52,572 nucleotides of DNA from Azonexus sp. (GCA_031274715.1 JAISPT010000070.1:1-52572); one strand, 5' to 3'; positions 41,692 through 50,721 are shown, counted from the first letter of the stretch. Numbers and translations: made by a program. Notes: generated by a model not told the origin, from the sequence alone.

Positions 41692-42510
41692 CTATGGCAA
41701 ATCTCTAGCAACATAGTAATCAATTCCCATGCCAATGCTTTCCATGATTTTATCTTCGTTGCCGAGAATTTCGCCTACGCCAAAACAGTTTGGTGTGTTT
41801 GCAATACGAAATTGTTTGTAAGCTACAGGACCATCACGCTCTAGAACTACAGGAACGAACTGATCCCGCATTGGAAGAACCCCTGCAGGGCAATAACCAA
41901 GATAGATGTTACGGTAATTTCCTGCGTTTCCAGTATAAATCTTCTCCGCATACTCATAGTATTTTGAGGTCATATCACTGTAGAGGTGTTCAGCCTCACC
42001 GTAGTCTGCAAAACGAGAATCCAGTAATTGTCCTCCAATTTTCGGTATAGTCGGACGAAAATCAAGTGATCTTGTAGTTACGGAATAAAAAACAACCTTG
42101 CCTTCACGTGAGACGACAGCTTGGAGAAAAAAATGGGGAAAAACGAAGATTAAATTGTTGGTACCTAACTTGGAGTTTATTTCATCAAACCTGGCAGGAC
42201 CAAGTTGTGCTTCGAGATAGGCCCTGCTAATTCCCGTTGCCAGTGTTGATAATATCGATTCTGGGATAATTTCTTTACGCTGGGTAGAGTCAGAGGAAGC
42301 TCCTACGACATTATTGTTACCTTGGATCAGGACGTTTTGGCTGCCATTTATCGAGGGCTGGGGAGGAGGAGAAGATGCTGGTGGGCGTATGTATATCCAG
42401 ACACTCCAAGCAGCCGCGAATATTGTTCCGATAATTGCAGCGACCAGACTTGTTCGTTTGAGCGTCATAAAGTGATTTTCTGGTGATACAGGAGTTAGGT
42501 TGTTAGACAT
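41692..42510 (-). CDS. membrane-anchored hypothetical protein with GNNNVV motif
   Basis: 272 residues from the ATG at 42510, which overlaps the cphA' stop, or 258 from the ATG at 42468; neither has a good ribosome site. One membrane helix near the N-terminus (LVAAIIGTIFAAAWSVWIYI) is followed by a Pro/Ser linker, then NGSQNVLIQGNNNVVGASSD. A soluble domain of about 200 residues follows, with two Cys (GYCPAGVLP, TPNCFGVGE) and ending GMGIDYYVARDLP. The family is not recognised. GC content is far below that of the flanking cphA genes. The Asn-rich motif resembles one in the cassette-like protein at 4364-4963. A candidate attC lies downstream, so it may be an integron cassette or other acquired gene. 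Confidence 0.72.
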   Translation of the reverse strand: MSNNLTPVSPENHFMTLKRTSLVAAIIGTIFAAAWSVWIYIRPPASSPPPQPSINGSQNVLIQGNNNVVGASSDSTQRKEIIPESILSTLATGISRAYLEAQLGPARFDEINSKLGTNNLIFVFPHFFLQAVVSREGKVVFYSVTTRSLDFRPTIPKIGGQLLDSRFADYGEAEHLYSDMTSKYYEYAEKIYTGNAGNYRNIYLGYCPAGVLPMRDQFVPVVLERDGPVAYKQFRIANTPNCFGVGEILGNEDKIMESIGMGIDYYVARDLP

Positions 42511-44746
42511 GATCCGCGACGCCGGCCGTATTGCGGGTCCGGCGCGGCAGCAGGGTGAAGGGGTCAACCAGGTCGAGGCCGTAGGTGCGGACGCCGGTGA
42601 CGATGACTTCCTGGCTTAGGCCCAGCGCCCAGCCGGCGGCGATGGCAGCCAGCACATTGGCGATGGTTTCGGCCTTCTTGGCCTTGCCGATGGCCGGCAC
42701 ATCGCCGAGGCGGCATAGGCGGATCTCGTTGCCACCATCGTTCAGGCAGATGCGTCCGTCGCTGACGTAGACGCTGCGCTTGCCGGTCGCGCGTTGGGCT
42801 TCTAGCGCTGGGCAGGCAGGATCGGCGGCGAAGAGGATGACTTCGCCATCGCACAGCTCGGCGAATTCGGCGACCAACGGGTCGGCGGCGTTGAGCACGG
42901 CATGGCCGGATTTCAGCACGACGTCGACCTGGGTGCGGTAGGTCGAGCGCCAAGTCGTGTAGTACTCGCCGCCGGTCGGCTGGATGTTCCAGCGCGACAG
43001 GTCTTCGGCTGCCGGCAGCACGTTGGTGACGATACCGACCTGGCAACGGTCGTAGGCCAGTCCCTCACCGAGGATGACTTGGCCGCCGTTTTCGATCACC
43101 GCCGCATCGACGCCGCGATTGAGCAGCAGACGTCGGCCGCCGGCCCAGTTGGCGGCGTCGCTCTTCTGCACCTGGCGGCGGCCGAGGAACAGGCCGTCGC
43201 TGCAAGCCAGGCCGACGCGCTTGCCGGATAGATACAGGAAGTGGCTGACGATGCGTGCCACCGGCGTTTTGCCGCGCGAGCCGGTGACACCGACCACCGG
43301 GATGCGGCCGCTCTCCTTGCGGGTGAACAGGTTGTCGACGATGGCCTGGCCGACCGGGCGCGGTTTGCCGATGCCCGGCTTGATGTGCATCAGCAGGCTC
43401 GGGCCGGCGTTGACTTCGACCACGGCGCCGCCCTGCTCAGGCAGCGGTACGCCGATGTCGCGGCAGACGAGATCGATGCCGGCGATGTCGAGGCCGACTA
43501 CGCGGGCAGCCAGTGAGGCGATGGCGGCGTTGGCCGGATGCACTTCATCGGTGCAATCGAAGGCATGGTTGGCGTTGCGCTGGATCAGCACTTCGCGGCC
43601 GACAGTCGGCACGGCGTCGGCGCTCAGGCCCTGACGTTCGAGTTCGATCAGGGCGGCGGCGTCGATCTTGATGATCGACAGCGGGTGCAGTTCGCTATGA
43701 CCGCGCCGCGGGTCGGTGTTGACCTGGCTGTCGATTAGTTGCTGCACTGTCTGCCGGCCGTCGCCAGTGACGGTGATGAAGTCGCTGCGATTGGCGGCGA
43801 CTAGCTTGCCGCCGATGACCAGCAGGCGGTGCTCGATGCCCTGGATGGAGCGCTCGACGAGGACGCTGGAGCCTTCCTCGGCGGCGATGGCGTAAGCTTT
43901 GCGAACATCTTCCGCGGCGCTTAGGTCGATGAAAACGCCGCGCCCGTGGTTGCCGTCGGTGGGTTTGACCACCACCGGGTAGCCGATGTCCTCGGCGGCG
44001 GCGCAGGCGTCGTCGGCATCGCTGACTTCGCGCCCCTCTGGAACCGGCACGCCGACCGCCGAAATCAGCTCCTTGGTCAGGTCCTTGTCGCGCGAAATGG
44101 TTTCGGCGATGGCGCTGGTGCGGTCGCTCTCGGCCGTCCAGATGCGGCGCATCGCGGCGCCGTAGCCGAGTTGCACCAGATTGCCGTCGTCGAGCAGGCG
44201 GATGTGGGGAATCTTGCGCGCCTCAGCGGCCTGGACGATGGCCGCGGTGGACGGGCCGAGGTATTTGCGATCGACCTGGCGACGCAAGGGCTTGATCGCC
44301 TCGGTGACGTCGAAGGGCGTGTCGTGAATGGCGGCTAGCAGCAGCTCGCGGCCGATGTTCAGGGCCAGGCGGGTGCATTCTTCGTGGAAGTTGCTGACCA
44401 CCAGCTTGTAGACGCCACGCCGGCTCGTTTGGCGGGTACGACCGAAGCCGTCGGGCAGGCCGGCCAAGCTCATCAGTTCGAGGACGACGTGCTCAAGGAT
44501 GTGGCCGGCCCAGGTACCTTCCTGGAGGCGGCGCAGGAAGCCGCCGCGCTCGTCGTAGTTGCAGCGGTGCTCGATGAGCGATGGCAGCCAGGCTGACAGG
44601 CGTTCGTAGAGGCCGGGAATCTTGTTCGAGGGAAAATCTTCGAGTTCGCCGATGTCGATCCAGGTTTCGATGGCCGGCCGGTAGGTCCAGATGCTCGGAC
44701 CGCGCAGGGAGAAACTCTCTCGGAAGATGATGTCTTTTTGGCTCAT
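42503..44746 (-). CDS. cphA': second cyanophycin synthetase homologue CphA'
   Basis: 747 residues, shorter than CphA. The ATP-grasp region is complete: SRDKDLTKELISAVGVPVPEG, VVVKPTDGNHGRGVFIDL, VERSIQGIEHRLLVIGGKL, GAVVEVNAGPSLLMHIKPG. The Mur-ligase domain has the P-loop GSRGKTPVAR (near 490) in place of GTNGKTTTSR. The protein ends soon after ALGLSQEVIVTGVRTYGLDL, so the C-terminal Mur subdomain present in CphA is missing (about 150 residues). A CphA' partner beside CphA is known from Cupriavidus necator and other betaproteobacteria; whether it elongates chains alone is unclear. The stop codon lies in GTCTAAC. Confidence 0.92.
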   Translation of the reverse strand: MSQKDIIFRESFSLRGPSIWTYRPAIETWIDIGELEDFPSNKIPGLYERLSAWLPSLIEHRCNYDERGGFLRRLQEGTWAGHILEHVVLELMSLAGLPDGFGRTRQTSRRGVYKLVVSNFHEECTRLALNIGRELLLAAIHDTPFDVTEAIKPLRRQVDRKYLGPSTAAIVQAAEARKIPHIRLLDDGNLVQLGYGAAMRRIWTAESDRTSAIAETISRDKDLTKELISAVGVPVPEGREVSDADDACAAAEDIGYPVVVKPTDGNHGRGVFIDLSAAEDVRKAYAIAAEEGSSVLVERSIQGIEHRLLVIGGKLVAANRSDFITVTGDGRQTVQQLIDSQVNTDPRRGHSELHPLSIIKIDAAALIELERQGLSADAVPTVGREVLIQRNANHAFDCTDEVHPANAAIASLAARVVGLDIAGIDLVCRDIGVPLPEQGGAVVEVNAGPSLLMHIKPGIGKPRPVGQAIVDNLFTRKESGRIPVVGVTGSRGKTPVARIVSHFLYLSGKRVGLACSDGLFLGRRQVQKSDAANWAGGRRLLLNRGVDAAVIENGGQVILGEGLAYDRCQVGIVTNVLPAAEDLSRWNIQPTGGEYYTTWRSTYRTQVDVVLKSGHAVLNAADPLVAEFAELCDGEVILFAADPACPALEAQRATGKRSVYVSDGRICLNDGGNEIRLCRLGDVPAIGKAKKAETIANVLAAIAAGWALGLSQEVIVTGVRTYGLDLVDPFTLLPRRTRNTAGVADHV

Positions 44747-44857
44747 GTCGGTATCGCCCGTTTCCGTCGTCGAACTTGTTCTGGGGCAGCTTTCGATTAT
44801 TAACGCTTTGCTCCGGCCGTGGATGACACCATGGCGAAAAAAGGTCGTATGCCGCTG

Positions 44858-45328
44858 TTACAGGAAACGGTCGAGCAGCTTGCGGCTGTGGCGATCAAGC
44901 GTCGTCATGTCACGGATCAGGAACTGGATGCCGTGGCTGTCGGCGATCAGCAGCCGGGTGGGCGACAGTCGGCGGATGTCTTCCTCGCCCTTGAGAACCA
45001 ATTCGCTGGTGCCGCGATCGGTATCCACCTGCCAGGTGCTGGGGCAGGCGAAGCTCGATACCGAGCGGATGCGGGCAATTTCCGGCACGAATTCGCGGCT
45101 CGCCAATTCTGCCTCGATCAATTCGCGGGCTGGCGCCGGTAACTCGGCCAAGCACTCGATCCAGGCGATTTCGTGGCCGTCGGTGCTGACCAGGGACAGC
45201 CCCTCATCGGGCGCGGCGATGGGGAAGGCGCGGACCGGGGTGGCGGCCGCGAAACGTTCGCCGTTCTCGGCGATGACGACCAGCCGGCCGTGGCTGTCGC
45301 GGTGCACTTGGATGTTTGGCGTGGACAT
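44858..45328 (-). CDS. DUF1854-type protein associated with cyanophycin metabolism
   Basis: 156 residues with no signal peptide. It begins NIQVHRDSHGRLVVIAENGERFAAATPVRAFPIAAPDEGLSLVSTDGHEIAWIECLAELP and later has SFACPSTWQVDTDRGTSELVLKGEEDIRRLSPTRLLIADSHGIQFLIRD. That is the DUF1854 pattern, which I recall being encoded beside cphA/cphA' and an ABC transporter in betaproteobacteria. Its biochemical role is unknown. It lies 9 bp after the ABC transporter gene and 111 bp before cphA' on the same strand. Confidence 0.85.
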   Translation of the reverse strand: MSTPNIQVHRDSHGRLVVIAENGERFAAATPVRAFPIAAPDEGLSLVSTDGHEIAWIECLAELPAPARELIEAELASREFVPEIARIRSVSSFACPSTWQVDTDRGTSELVLKGEEDIRRLSPTRLLIADSHGIQFLIRDMTTLDRHSRKLLDRFL

Positions 45329-45337
45329 GATGATTTC

Positions 45338-47626
45338 TCAGGTCGGGGTGGCTTTGGCGAGTTCGGGCGTGTGCGGCAGTTCCGGCTCGGTATCGACATT
45401 GCGCGCCTGCGCTTGGTAGAGCTTGTAGTAATGGTTTTCGGCGGCCATCAACTGGTCGTGGCTGCCAACCTCGACGACGCGGCCGCGATCCATGACCACC
45501 AGCCGGTCGGCCTTGCGGAGCGTGCTCAGGCGGTGGGCGATGGCGATCGTGGTGCGGCCCTTGACCAGGTTGTCGAGCGCCTTCTGGATTTCCTTCTCGG
45601 TCTCGGTATCGACCGCCGAGGTGGCCTCGTCGAGGATCAGGATGCGCGGGTCGATGAGCAGCGCCCGGGCGATGGAAATGCGCTGGCGCTCGCCGCCCGA
45701 GAGGCCCTGGCCGCGCTCGCCGACCAGCGAATCGTAGCCGTGCGGCAGGCGCAGGATGAACTCATGGGCATGGGCGGCGCGGGCGGCGGCGATGATCTCG
45801 CCGCGGGTGGCCTCGGGCTTGCCGTAGGCGATGTTGTCGGCGATGGTGCCGAAGAACAGGAAAGGCTCCTGCAACACCAGGCCGATGTGCCGGCGGTACT
45901 CGGCGACCGGCACCGAACGCACGTCGATGCCGTCGATCAGCACCTGGCCCTCGGTGACGTCGTAGAAGCGGCAGATCAGGTTGACCAGCGTCGATTTGCC
46001 GGAACCGCTGTGGCCGACCAGGCCAATCATTTCGCCCGGCCGGATGAGCAGGTCGACATCCTTGGTCACGGCGCGCGTGCCGTAGCGGAAACTGGCCTGC
46101 TTCAGCTCAATGCGACCGGTGACCTGGTCCAGATGCACCGGCCGGGTTGGCTCGGGCACGCTGGAGACGTGGTCGAGAATGTCGAAGATGCGCTTGGTCG
46201 ACGAGGCGGCACGCTGCGTCGCCGAGACGATGCGGCTCATCGAGTCCAGCCGCGTGTAGAAGCGGCCGATGTAGGCGAGGAAGGCGGTCAGCACACCAAC
46301 TGTCGAGTCGCCCCTGGCGATCTGCCAGATGCCAAAGATCCACACCACCAGGAGGCCGATTTCGGTGAGCAGGGTGATGGTCGGGGTGAACAGCGACCAG
46401 GTGCGGTTGAGTTTGTCGTTCATCGCCAGGCTGTGTTCGTTGGCGACGCGAAAACGCTGGCCCTCGCGCTTTTCCTGGGCGAAAGCCTTGACTACGCGGA
46501 TGCCCGGAATGGTGTCGGCCAGCACATTGGTGACCTCGGCCCAGACGCGGTCGATCTTCTCGAAGCCGGTGCGCAGTTTCTCGCGGACGATATGGATCAG
46601 CCAGCCGATGATCGGCAGCGGCAGCAGCGTTACCAGCGCCAGCCACGGATTGATCGAGAACAGGATGACCGCGGTCATGGCGATCATCAGCACGTCGGTG
46701 GCGAAATTGAGCAGGTCGAGCGAGAGGAAGATGTTGATGCGGTCCGTTTCGTTGCCGATACGCGCCATCAGGTCGCCGGTGCGCTTGCCGCCGAAATACT
46801 CCAGCGACAGGCCGAGCAAGTGGTCGTAGGTCTGGGTGCGCAAATCGCGCCCCATGCGCTCCGACACCCGCGCCAGGATCAAAGTGCGCAGCCAGCCGAG
46901 CACCCAGGCCAGCAGCGCGGCGCCGAGCAGGCCGCTGAGGTACAGCGTAACCAATTGCCAGTCGATCGGCCGGCCGTTCTGGAACGGAATCCGCACGTGA
47001 TCCATCAACGGCATGGTCAGGTAGGGCGGTACCAGCGTCGCTGCCGTTGCCGCCAGCGTCAGGACGAAACCGAGCAGCAACGACCCCTTGTATGGCCGGG
47101 CGAAGCGCCACAGGCGGAACAGCGTCCACGTCGACGGCGCCGTCGCCGCCTCGCGGTTGCACACCGGGCATTCCTCCTCGCCGGGCGGGATCGGTGCCTG
47201 GCAGGTCGGACACAACTCAGCGGCTGGCCGTTGTACCGGTTGGCCGCTGACTAGGCTGTCGCGCTGCAGATCGAACTCGCCGATCAGGCGCAGCGCCGCC
47301 AGGTTGCGCGCCACGGTGTAGCGCCAGCAGGCCAGCCGGCCGGCGCTGTCGAACAATTCCAGCGTGCTAACACCAGCATGGTCATGCTGGTCGAGGGTGA
47401 GGCCGGTCACCAGTTCCCAGGTCTGCGCCGCTGTGTCGGCAGTGCTCCAGGCGAGCAGACGGCGGTCGGTCAGCAACACCAGACCGCGGGCGAAATGGAG
47501 GCGTTCGTCGAGATCGGTTTCGAGCCAGGCTCGGATCGTTTCGTCGGCTTGCAGGACGGCGCTGACCGGGGCTGGCCACGGAGTCGGGAGCGGCGGGATG
47601 GCGGCTGGCAGGGGGAAGTGAGACAT
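45338..47626 (-). CDS. ABC exporter with extra N-terminal and zinc-ribbon domains, cyanophycin-associated
   Basis: 762 residues from the ATG at 47626. An unusual N-terminal part (about 1-130, PH-like: RLHFARGLVLLTDRRLLAWS and ELFDSAGRLACWRYTVARNLAALRLI) is followed by a zinc ribbon (about 137-154, CPTCQAPIPPGEEECPVC). A type-1 exporter membrane domain of six helices comes next, then the nucleotide-binding domain with Walker A GHSGSGKST, signature LSGGERQRISIARALL and Walker B ILILDEATSAVD. It is a fused half-transporter that would act as a homodimer. Linkage to cphA/cphA' and DUF1854 suggests a role around cyanophycin or its dipeptides; the substrate is unknown. Confidence 0.88.
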   Translation of the reverse strand: MSHFPLPAAIPPLPTPWPAPVSAVLQADETIRAWLETDLDERLHFARGLVLLTDRRLLAWSTADTAAQTWELVTGLTLDQHDHAGVSTLELFDSAGRLACWRYTVARNLAALRLIGEFDLQRDSLVSGQPVQRPAAELCPTCQAPIPPGEEECPVCNREAATAPSTWTLFRLWRFARPYKGSLLLGFVLTLAATAATLVPPYLTMPLMDHVRIPFQNGRPIDWQLVTLYLSGLLGAALLAWVLGWLRTLILARVSERMGRDLRTQTYDHLLGLSLEYFGGKRTGDLMARIGNETDRINIFLSLDLLNFATDVLMIAMTAVILFSINPWLALVTLLPLPIIGWLIHIVREKLRTGFEKIDRVWAEVTNVLADTIPGIRVVKAFAQEKREGQRFRVANEHSLAMNDKLNRTWSLFTPTITLLTEIGLLVVWIFGIWQIARGDSTVGVLTAFLAYIGRFYTRLDSMSRIVSATQRAASSTKRIFDILDHVSSVPEPTRPVHLDQVTGRIELKQASFRYGTRAVTKDVDLLIRPGEMIGLVGHSGSGKSTLVNLICRFYDVTEGQVLIDGIDVRSVPVAEYRRHIGLVLQEPFLFFGTIADNIAYGKPEATRGEIIAAARAAHAHEFILRLPHGYDSLVGERGQGLSGGERQRISIARALLIDPRILILDEATSAVDTETEKEIQKALDNLVKGRTTIAIAHRLSTLRKADRLVVMDRGRVVEVGSHDQLMAAENHYYKLYQAQARNVDTEPELPHTPELAKATPT

Positions 47627-47681
47627 CGCGGGAGTATAGCGGAAGGCTTGGGCGGGCGAGCGTGAGCCGGCCGGCGGTGGG

Positions 47682-47695
47682 TTGACCCGTATCAA
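47682..47695. promoter_or_regulatory. FNR/DNR/NnrR-type operator upstream of nirJ
   Basis: TTGACCCGTATCAA matches TTGAT-N4-ATCAA at 9 of 10 defined positions. It lies 56 bp before the nirJ start. With the box before nirS it suggests co-regulation of the two nir segments. Confidence 0.78.
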
Positions 47696-47750
47696 GGTGT
47701 TCCGCGCTACCCTGCCGTTGAATACGTTCAATCCCACAACAAGGAAATCC

Positions 47751-48887
47751 ATGTTCCGTATTTCCCAGTACATGCAGGAAATCGCCGCGCCAACGCCGCT
47801 CGGCCCGAAGCGCAATCCGCCGGGGCCGGTGGTGATCTGGAACCTGATCCGGCGCTGCAACCTGACCTGCAAGCACTGCTATTCCATCTCCGCCGACACC
47901 CATTTTCCCGGTGAACTGAGCACCGGGCAGGTGTATACGGTCATGGACGACCTGAAAGCCTTCGGCGTGCCGGTGCTGATTCTCTCCGGCGGTGAACCGC
48001 TGCTGCACCCGGACATCTACGACATCGCCAAGCGAGCCAGGGGAATGGGCTTCTATGTCGGCCTGTCGTCGAACGGTACGCTGATCGACGACAAAAACAT
48101 CGGGCGCATCGCCGAGTGCGACTTCAACTACGTCGGCGTCTCGCTCGACGGCCTGGGCGCGACGCACGACAAGTTCCGCCGGCTCGACGGCGCCTTCGGT
48201 GCCTCGCTACGCGGCATCCACCTGTGCCGCGATCTCGGCCTGAAAATCGGCGTGCGCTTCACGATGACCCAGGACAATGCCCACGATCTGCCGGGCCTGC
48301 TGAAACTGGTCGAGGACGAGGGCATCGACCGCTTCTACTTCTCGCACCTGAACTACGCCGGGCGCGGCAACAAGAATCGCCGGGACGATGCCCGCCACCA
48401 GTTGACCCGGCAGGCCATGGACCTGCTCTTCGAGACCTGCTGGGAATACCGGCAGCGCGGACTGGAGAAAGAATTCACCACCGGCAATAACGATGCCGAC
48501 GGCGTCTACTTCCTGCACTGGGTACGCCGCCGCTTTCCCGAGCGGGCGGCACACGTCGAAGCCAAGCTGCGCCAGTGGGGTGGCAATTCCTCCGGAGTGA
48601 ACGTCGCCAATATCGACAACCTCGGCAACGTGCATCCGGACACCATGTGGTGGCATCACACCCTGGGCAACGTCAAGGAACGGCCGTTCTCGCAAATCTG
48701 GCCGGATACCGCCGACCCGCTGATGGCCGGGCTGAAAGCCTATCCGCGCGCGGTCAAGGGGCGTTGCGGCCGTTGCGCCTACCTGGCGATCTGCAACGGC
48801 AACACTCGCGTCCGCGCCCTGCAACTGACCGGCGATGCCTGGGCCGAAGATCCGGGCTGCTACCTTTCCGACGAGGAAATCGCATGA
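47751..48887 (+). CDS. nirJ: NirJ, radical SAM heme d1 biosynthesis protein
   Basis: 378 residues from the ATG at 47751 (AAGGAA upstream). The radical SAM cluster motif CNLTCKHC gives Cys36, Cys40 and Cys43; GGEPLLHPDI is the SAM-binding motif. A C-terminal Cys-rich region (GRCGRCAYLAICNGNTRVRAL...DPGC) binds an auxiliary cluster. NirJ replaces the two propionates of didecarboxysiroheme with oxo groups on the way to heme d1. The stop overlaps the nirN start (ATGA). Confidence 0.96.
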   Translation: MFRISQYMQEIAAPTPLGPKRNPPGPVVIWNLIRRCNLTCKHCYSISADTHFPGELSTGQVYTVMDDLKAFGVPVLILSGGEPLLHPDIYDIAKRARGMGFYVGLSSNGTLIDDKNIGRIAECDFNYVGVSLDGLGATHDKFRRLDGAFGASLRGIHLCRDLGLKIGVRFTMTQDNAHDLPGLLKLVEDEGIDRFYFSHLNYAGRGNKNRRDDARHQLTRQAMDLLFETCWEYRQRGLEKEFTTGNNDADGVYFLHWVRRRFPERAAHVEAKLRQWGGNSSGVNVANIDNLGNVHPDTMWWHHTLGNVKERPFSQIWPDTADPLMAGLKAYPRAVKGRCGRCAYLAICNGNTRVRALQLTGDAWAEDPGCYLSDEEIA

Positions 48888-50473
48888 TCAAGTGGAACAT
48901 CCTGATTCCGGCTGGCTTGGCCGTCTGCTCCCTGCTGACGATGGCCGAATTGGCCCAGGCCGCCGAGGCGCCAGCCGCCTACCAGCTGCATTGCGCCGTC
49001 TGCCACGGCGAGGCGCGGCTGGGCGGCATCGGCCCGGCGCTGATCCCGGAAAACTTGGGCCGCCTACGTAAAACCGAAGCCGAGCAAGTGATCCTGAACG
49101 GCCGCCCGGCAACGCAGATGCAAGGCTTCGCCAGCCAGTTGTCGGCGGCCGACGTCAAGGCGCTGGTTAATTACGTCTATACCCCGATCCAGCCGATGCC
49201 GACCTGGGGCGAGGCGGAAATCACCGCCTCGCGCATCGTCCACGAACCCAACAAACTGCCGGACAAGCCGGTGTTCGAGGCCGACCCGCTCAATCTCTTC
49301 GTCGTCGTCGAAACCGGCGACCACCACGTGTCGATTCTCGACGGCGACAAGCTCGAACCGATCCACCGCTTCCCGTCGCGCTTCGCCCTGCACGGCGGGC
49401 CGAAATTCACGCCGGACGGCCGCTACGTCTTCTTCGCGTCGCGCGACGGCTGGATCACCAAGTTCGACCTGTGGAACCTCAAAGTCATCGCTGAAGTGCG
49501 CGCCGGCATCAACACCCGCAACGCGGCGGTGTCGGGCGACGGCAAATGGGTAGCGGTGGCCAACTACCTGCCGCACAGCCTGGTCATTCTCGATGCCGAC
49601 CTCAACCTGAAGAAAATCCTGCCGGTTACCGACAAGGACGGCAAAATCAGTTCCCGCGTCTCGGCCGTCTACGACGCCTCGCCGCGCCAGAGCTTCGTCG
49701 CCGCGCTGAAGGACGTCAAAGAAGTGTGGGAAATCTCCTACAACCCGAAGGCGCCGGAAATCCCGGCCGGCATGATCCATGACTTCAAGTACCGCGAAGG
49801 CGCCTTCATCGAAGGCTTCCTCAATCCGCAGCGCAGCCAGCTCGACGACTATCTCGACGACTTCTACTTCACCCAGAATTACGACGAAGTCATGGGTGCC
49901 TCGCGCAACGATGCCAAGAGCGTAGTCAGCGGCCAGGTGGTCAATCTCGATGCGCGCAAGAAAATCGCCGACCTCGAACTGCCCGGCATGCCCCATCTCG
50001 GCTCCGGTATCAGTTGGACCTGGAAGGACGAAACGGGACGGGAACGGACGGTGATGGCGACGCCGAACCTCAACGAAGGCGTGGTCAGCATCATCGACAT
50101 GGCCGACTGGAAGACGATCAAACAGATCAAGACCCGTGGCCCCGGCTTCTTCATGCGTAGCCACGAAAACAGCCGCTACGCCTGGGTCGATTCCATGATG
50201 AGCCGAGAATTCAAGGACACCATGCAACTGATCGACAAGCAAACGCTGGAAATCGCCGCCGAACTCCGGCCAGAGCCGGGCAAGACCTTCGCCCACGTCG
50301 AATTTACCCGCGACGGCAAATATGTGCTGGCCAGCCTGTGGGAAATGGACGGCGCGCTGATCATCTACGATGCGCAAACGCTGAAAGAAGTGAAGCGCCT
50401 GCCGATGAAGAAGCCGGTCGGCAAGTACAACGTCTGGAATAAAATCACCAAGTCTGAGGGCACAAGTCACTGA
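48884..50473 (+). CDS. nirN: NirN, c-type cytochrome/heme d1-binding dehydrogenase
   Basis: 529 residues: signal peptide (ending ELAQAAEA), a cytochrome c domain with CAVCH (Cys37, Cys40, His41), then a NirS-like d1 propeller (FPSRFALHGGPKFTPDGRYVFFASRDGWITKFD, MPHLGSGISWTWKDETGRERTVMATP, HVEFTRDGKYVLASLWEMDGALIIYD). NirN performs the final dehydrogenation of dihydro-heme d1 and hands it to NirS in the periplasm. It is a NirS paralogue, but it lacks the NirS FVHPKFGP active-site segment. Confidence 0.95.
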   Translation: MIKWNILIPAGLAVCSLLTMAELAQAAEAPAAYQLHCAVCHGEARLGGIGPALIPENLGRLRKTEAEQVILNGRPATQMQGFASQLSAADVKALVNYVYTPIQPMPTWGEAEITASRIVHEPNKLPDKPVFEADPLNLFVVVETGDHHVSILDGDKLEPIHRFPSRFALHGGPKFTPDGRYVFFASRDGWITKFDLWNLKVIAEVRAGINTRNAAVSGDGKWVAVANYLPHSLVILDADLNLKKILPVTDKDGKISSRVSAVYDASPRQSFVAALKDVKEVWEISYNPKAPEIPAGMIHDFKYREGAFIEGFLNPQRSQLDDYLDDFYFTQNYDEVMGASRNDAKSVVSGQVVNLDARKKIADLELPGMPHLGSGISWTWKDETGRERTVMATPNLNEGVVSIIDMADWKTIKQIKTRGPGFFMRSHENSRYAWVDSMMSREFKDTMQLIDKQTLEIAAELRPEPGKTFAHVEFTRDGKYVLASLWEMDGALIIYDAQTLKEVKRLPMKKPVGKYNVWNKITKSEGTSH

Positions 50474-50631
50474 GCGGTGTGTTGAACCACCGGCTGGACG
50501 GTATCTGGGTTGCCGAGTCATCGTCGTGGCTGGCTTGTGCTATCGCCGTAAGCCACATTGCATTGTAGCGCTGCACGCCCCATGCTGATGGTATATGCTG
50601 CCGCGAATTTTTCTTGTGCTGAAGAATAACG

Positions 50632-50721
50632 ATGAACTGGATTGCATTTGCCGTACGACTTGGCGACCTAAGCGCCTGGGCAGCCATCGGCGGTTTCACG
50701 ACCACGAAAGGTCACTCATGA
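50632..50721 (+). CDS. possible 29-residue leader ORF before the RHS gene
   Basis: MNWIAFAVRLGDLSAW continuing to TTTKGHS, with GAAGAA upstream. Its stop overlaps the first ATG of the RHS gene (ATGA), which would couple translation. It has no known family and is short enough to be chance; no other gene lies between 50474 and 50717. Confidence 0.25.
   Translation: MNWIAFAVRLGDLSAWAAIGGFTTTKGHS

Noticed and set aside
42494..42508. GTTAGGT and GTTAGAC (plus strand) as the left boundary of the cphA'-cphA insertion
   Set aside because: They are in the opposite orientation to the candidate attC and the genes, and no partner core with paired arms could be found, so the boundary is left unresolved.
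45173..47254. Long open frame antisense to the ABC transporter (693 codons)
   Set aside because: Opposite-strand shadow with degenerate Gln/Asp-rich sequence; the transporter motifs on the minus strand are unambiguous.
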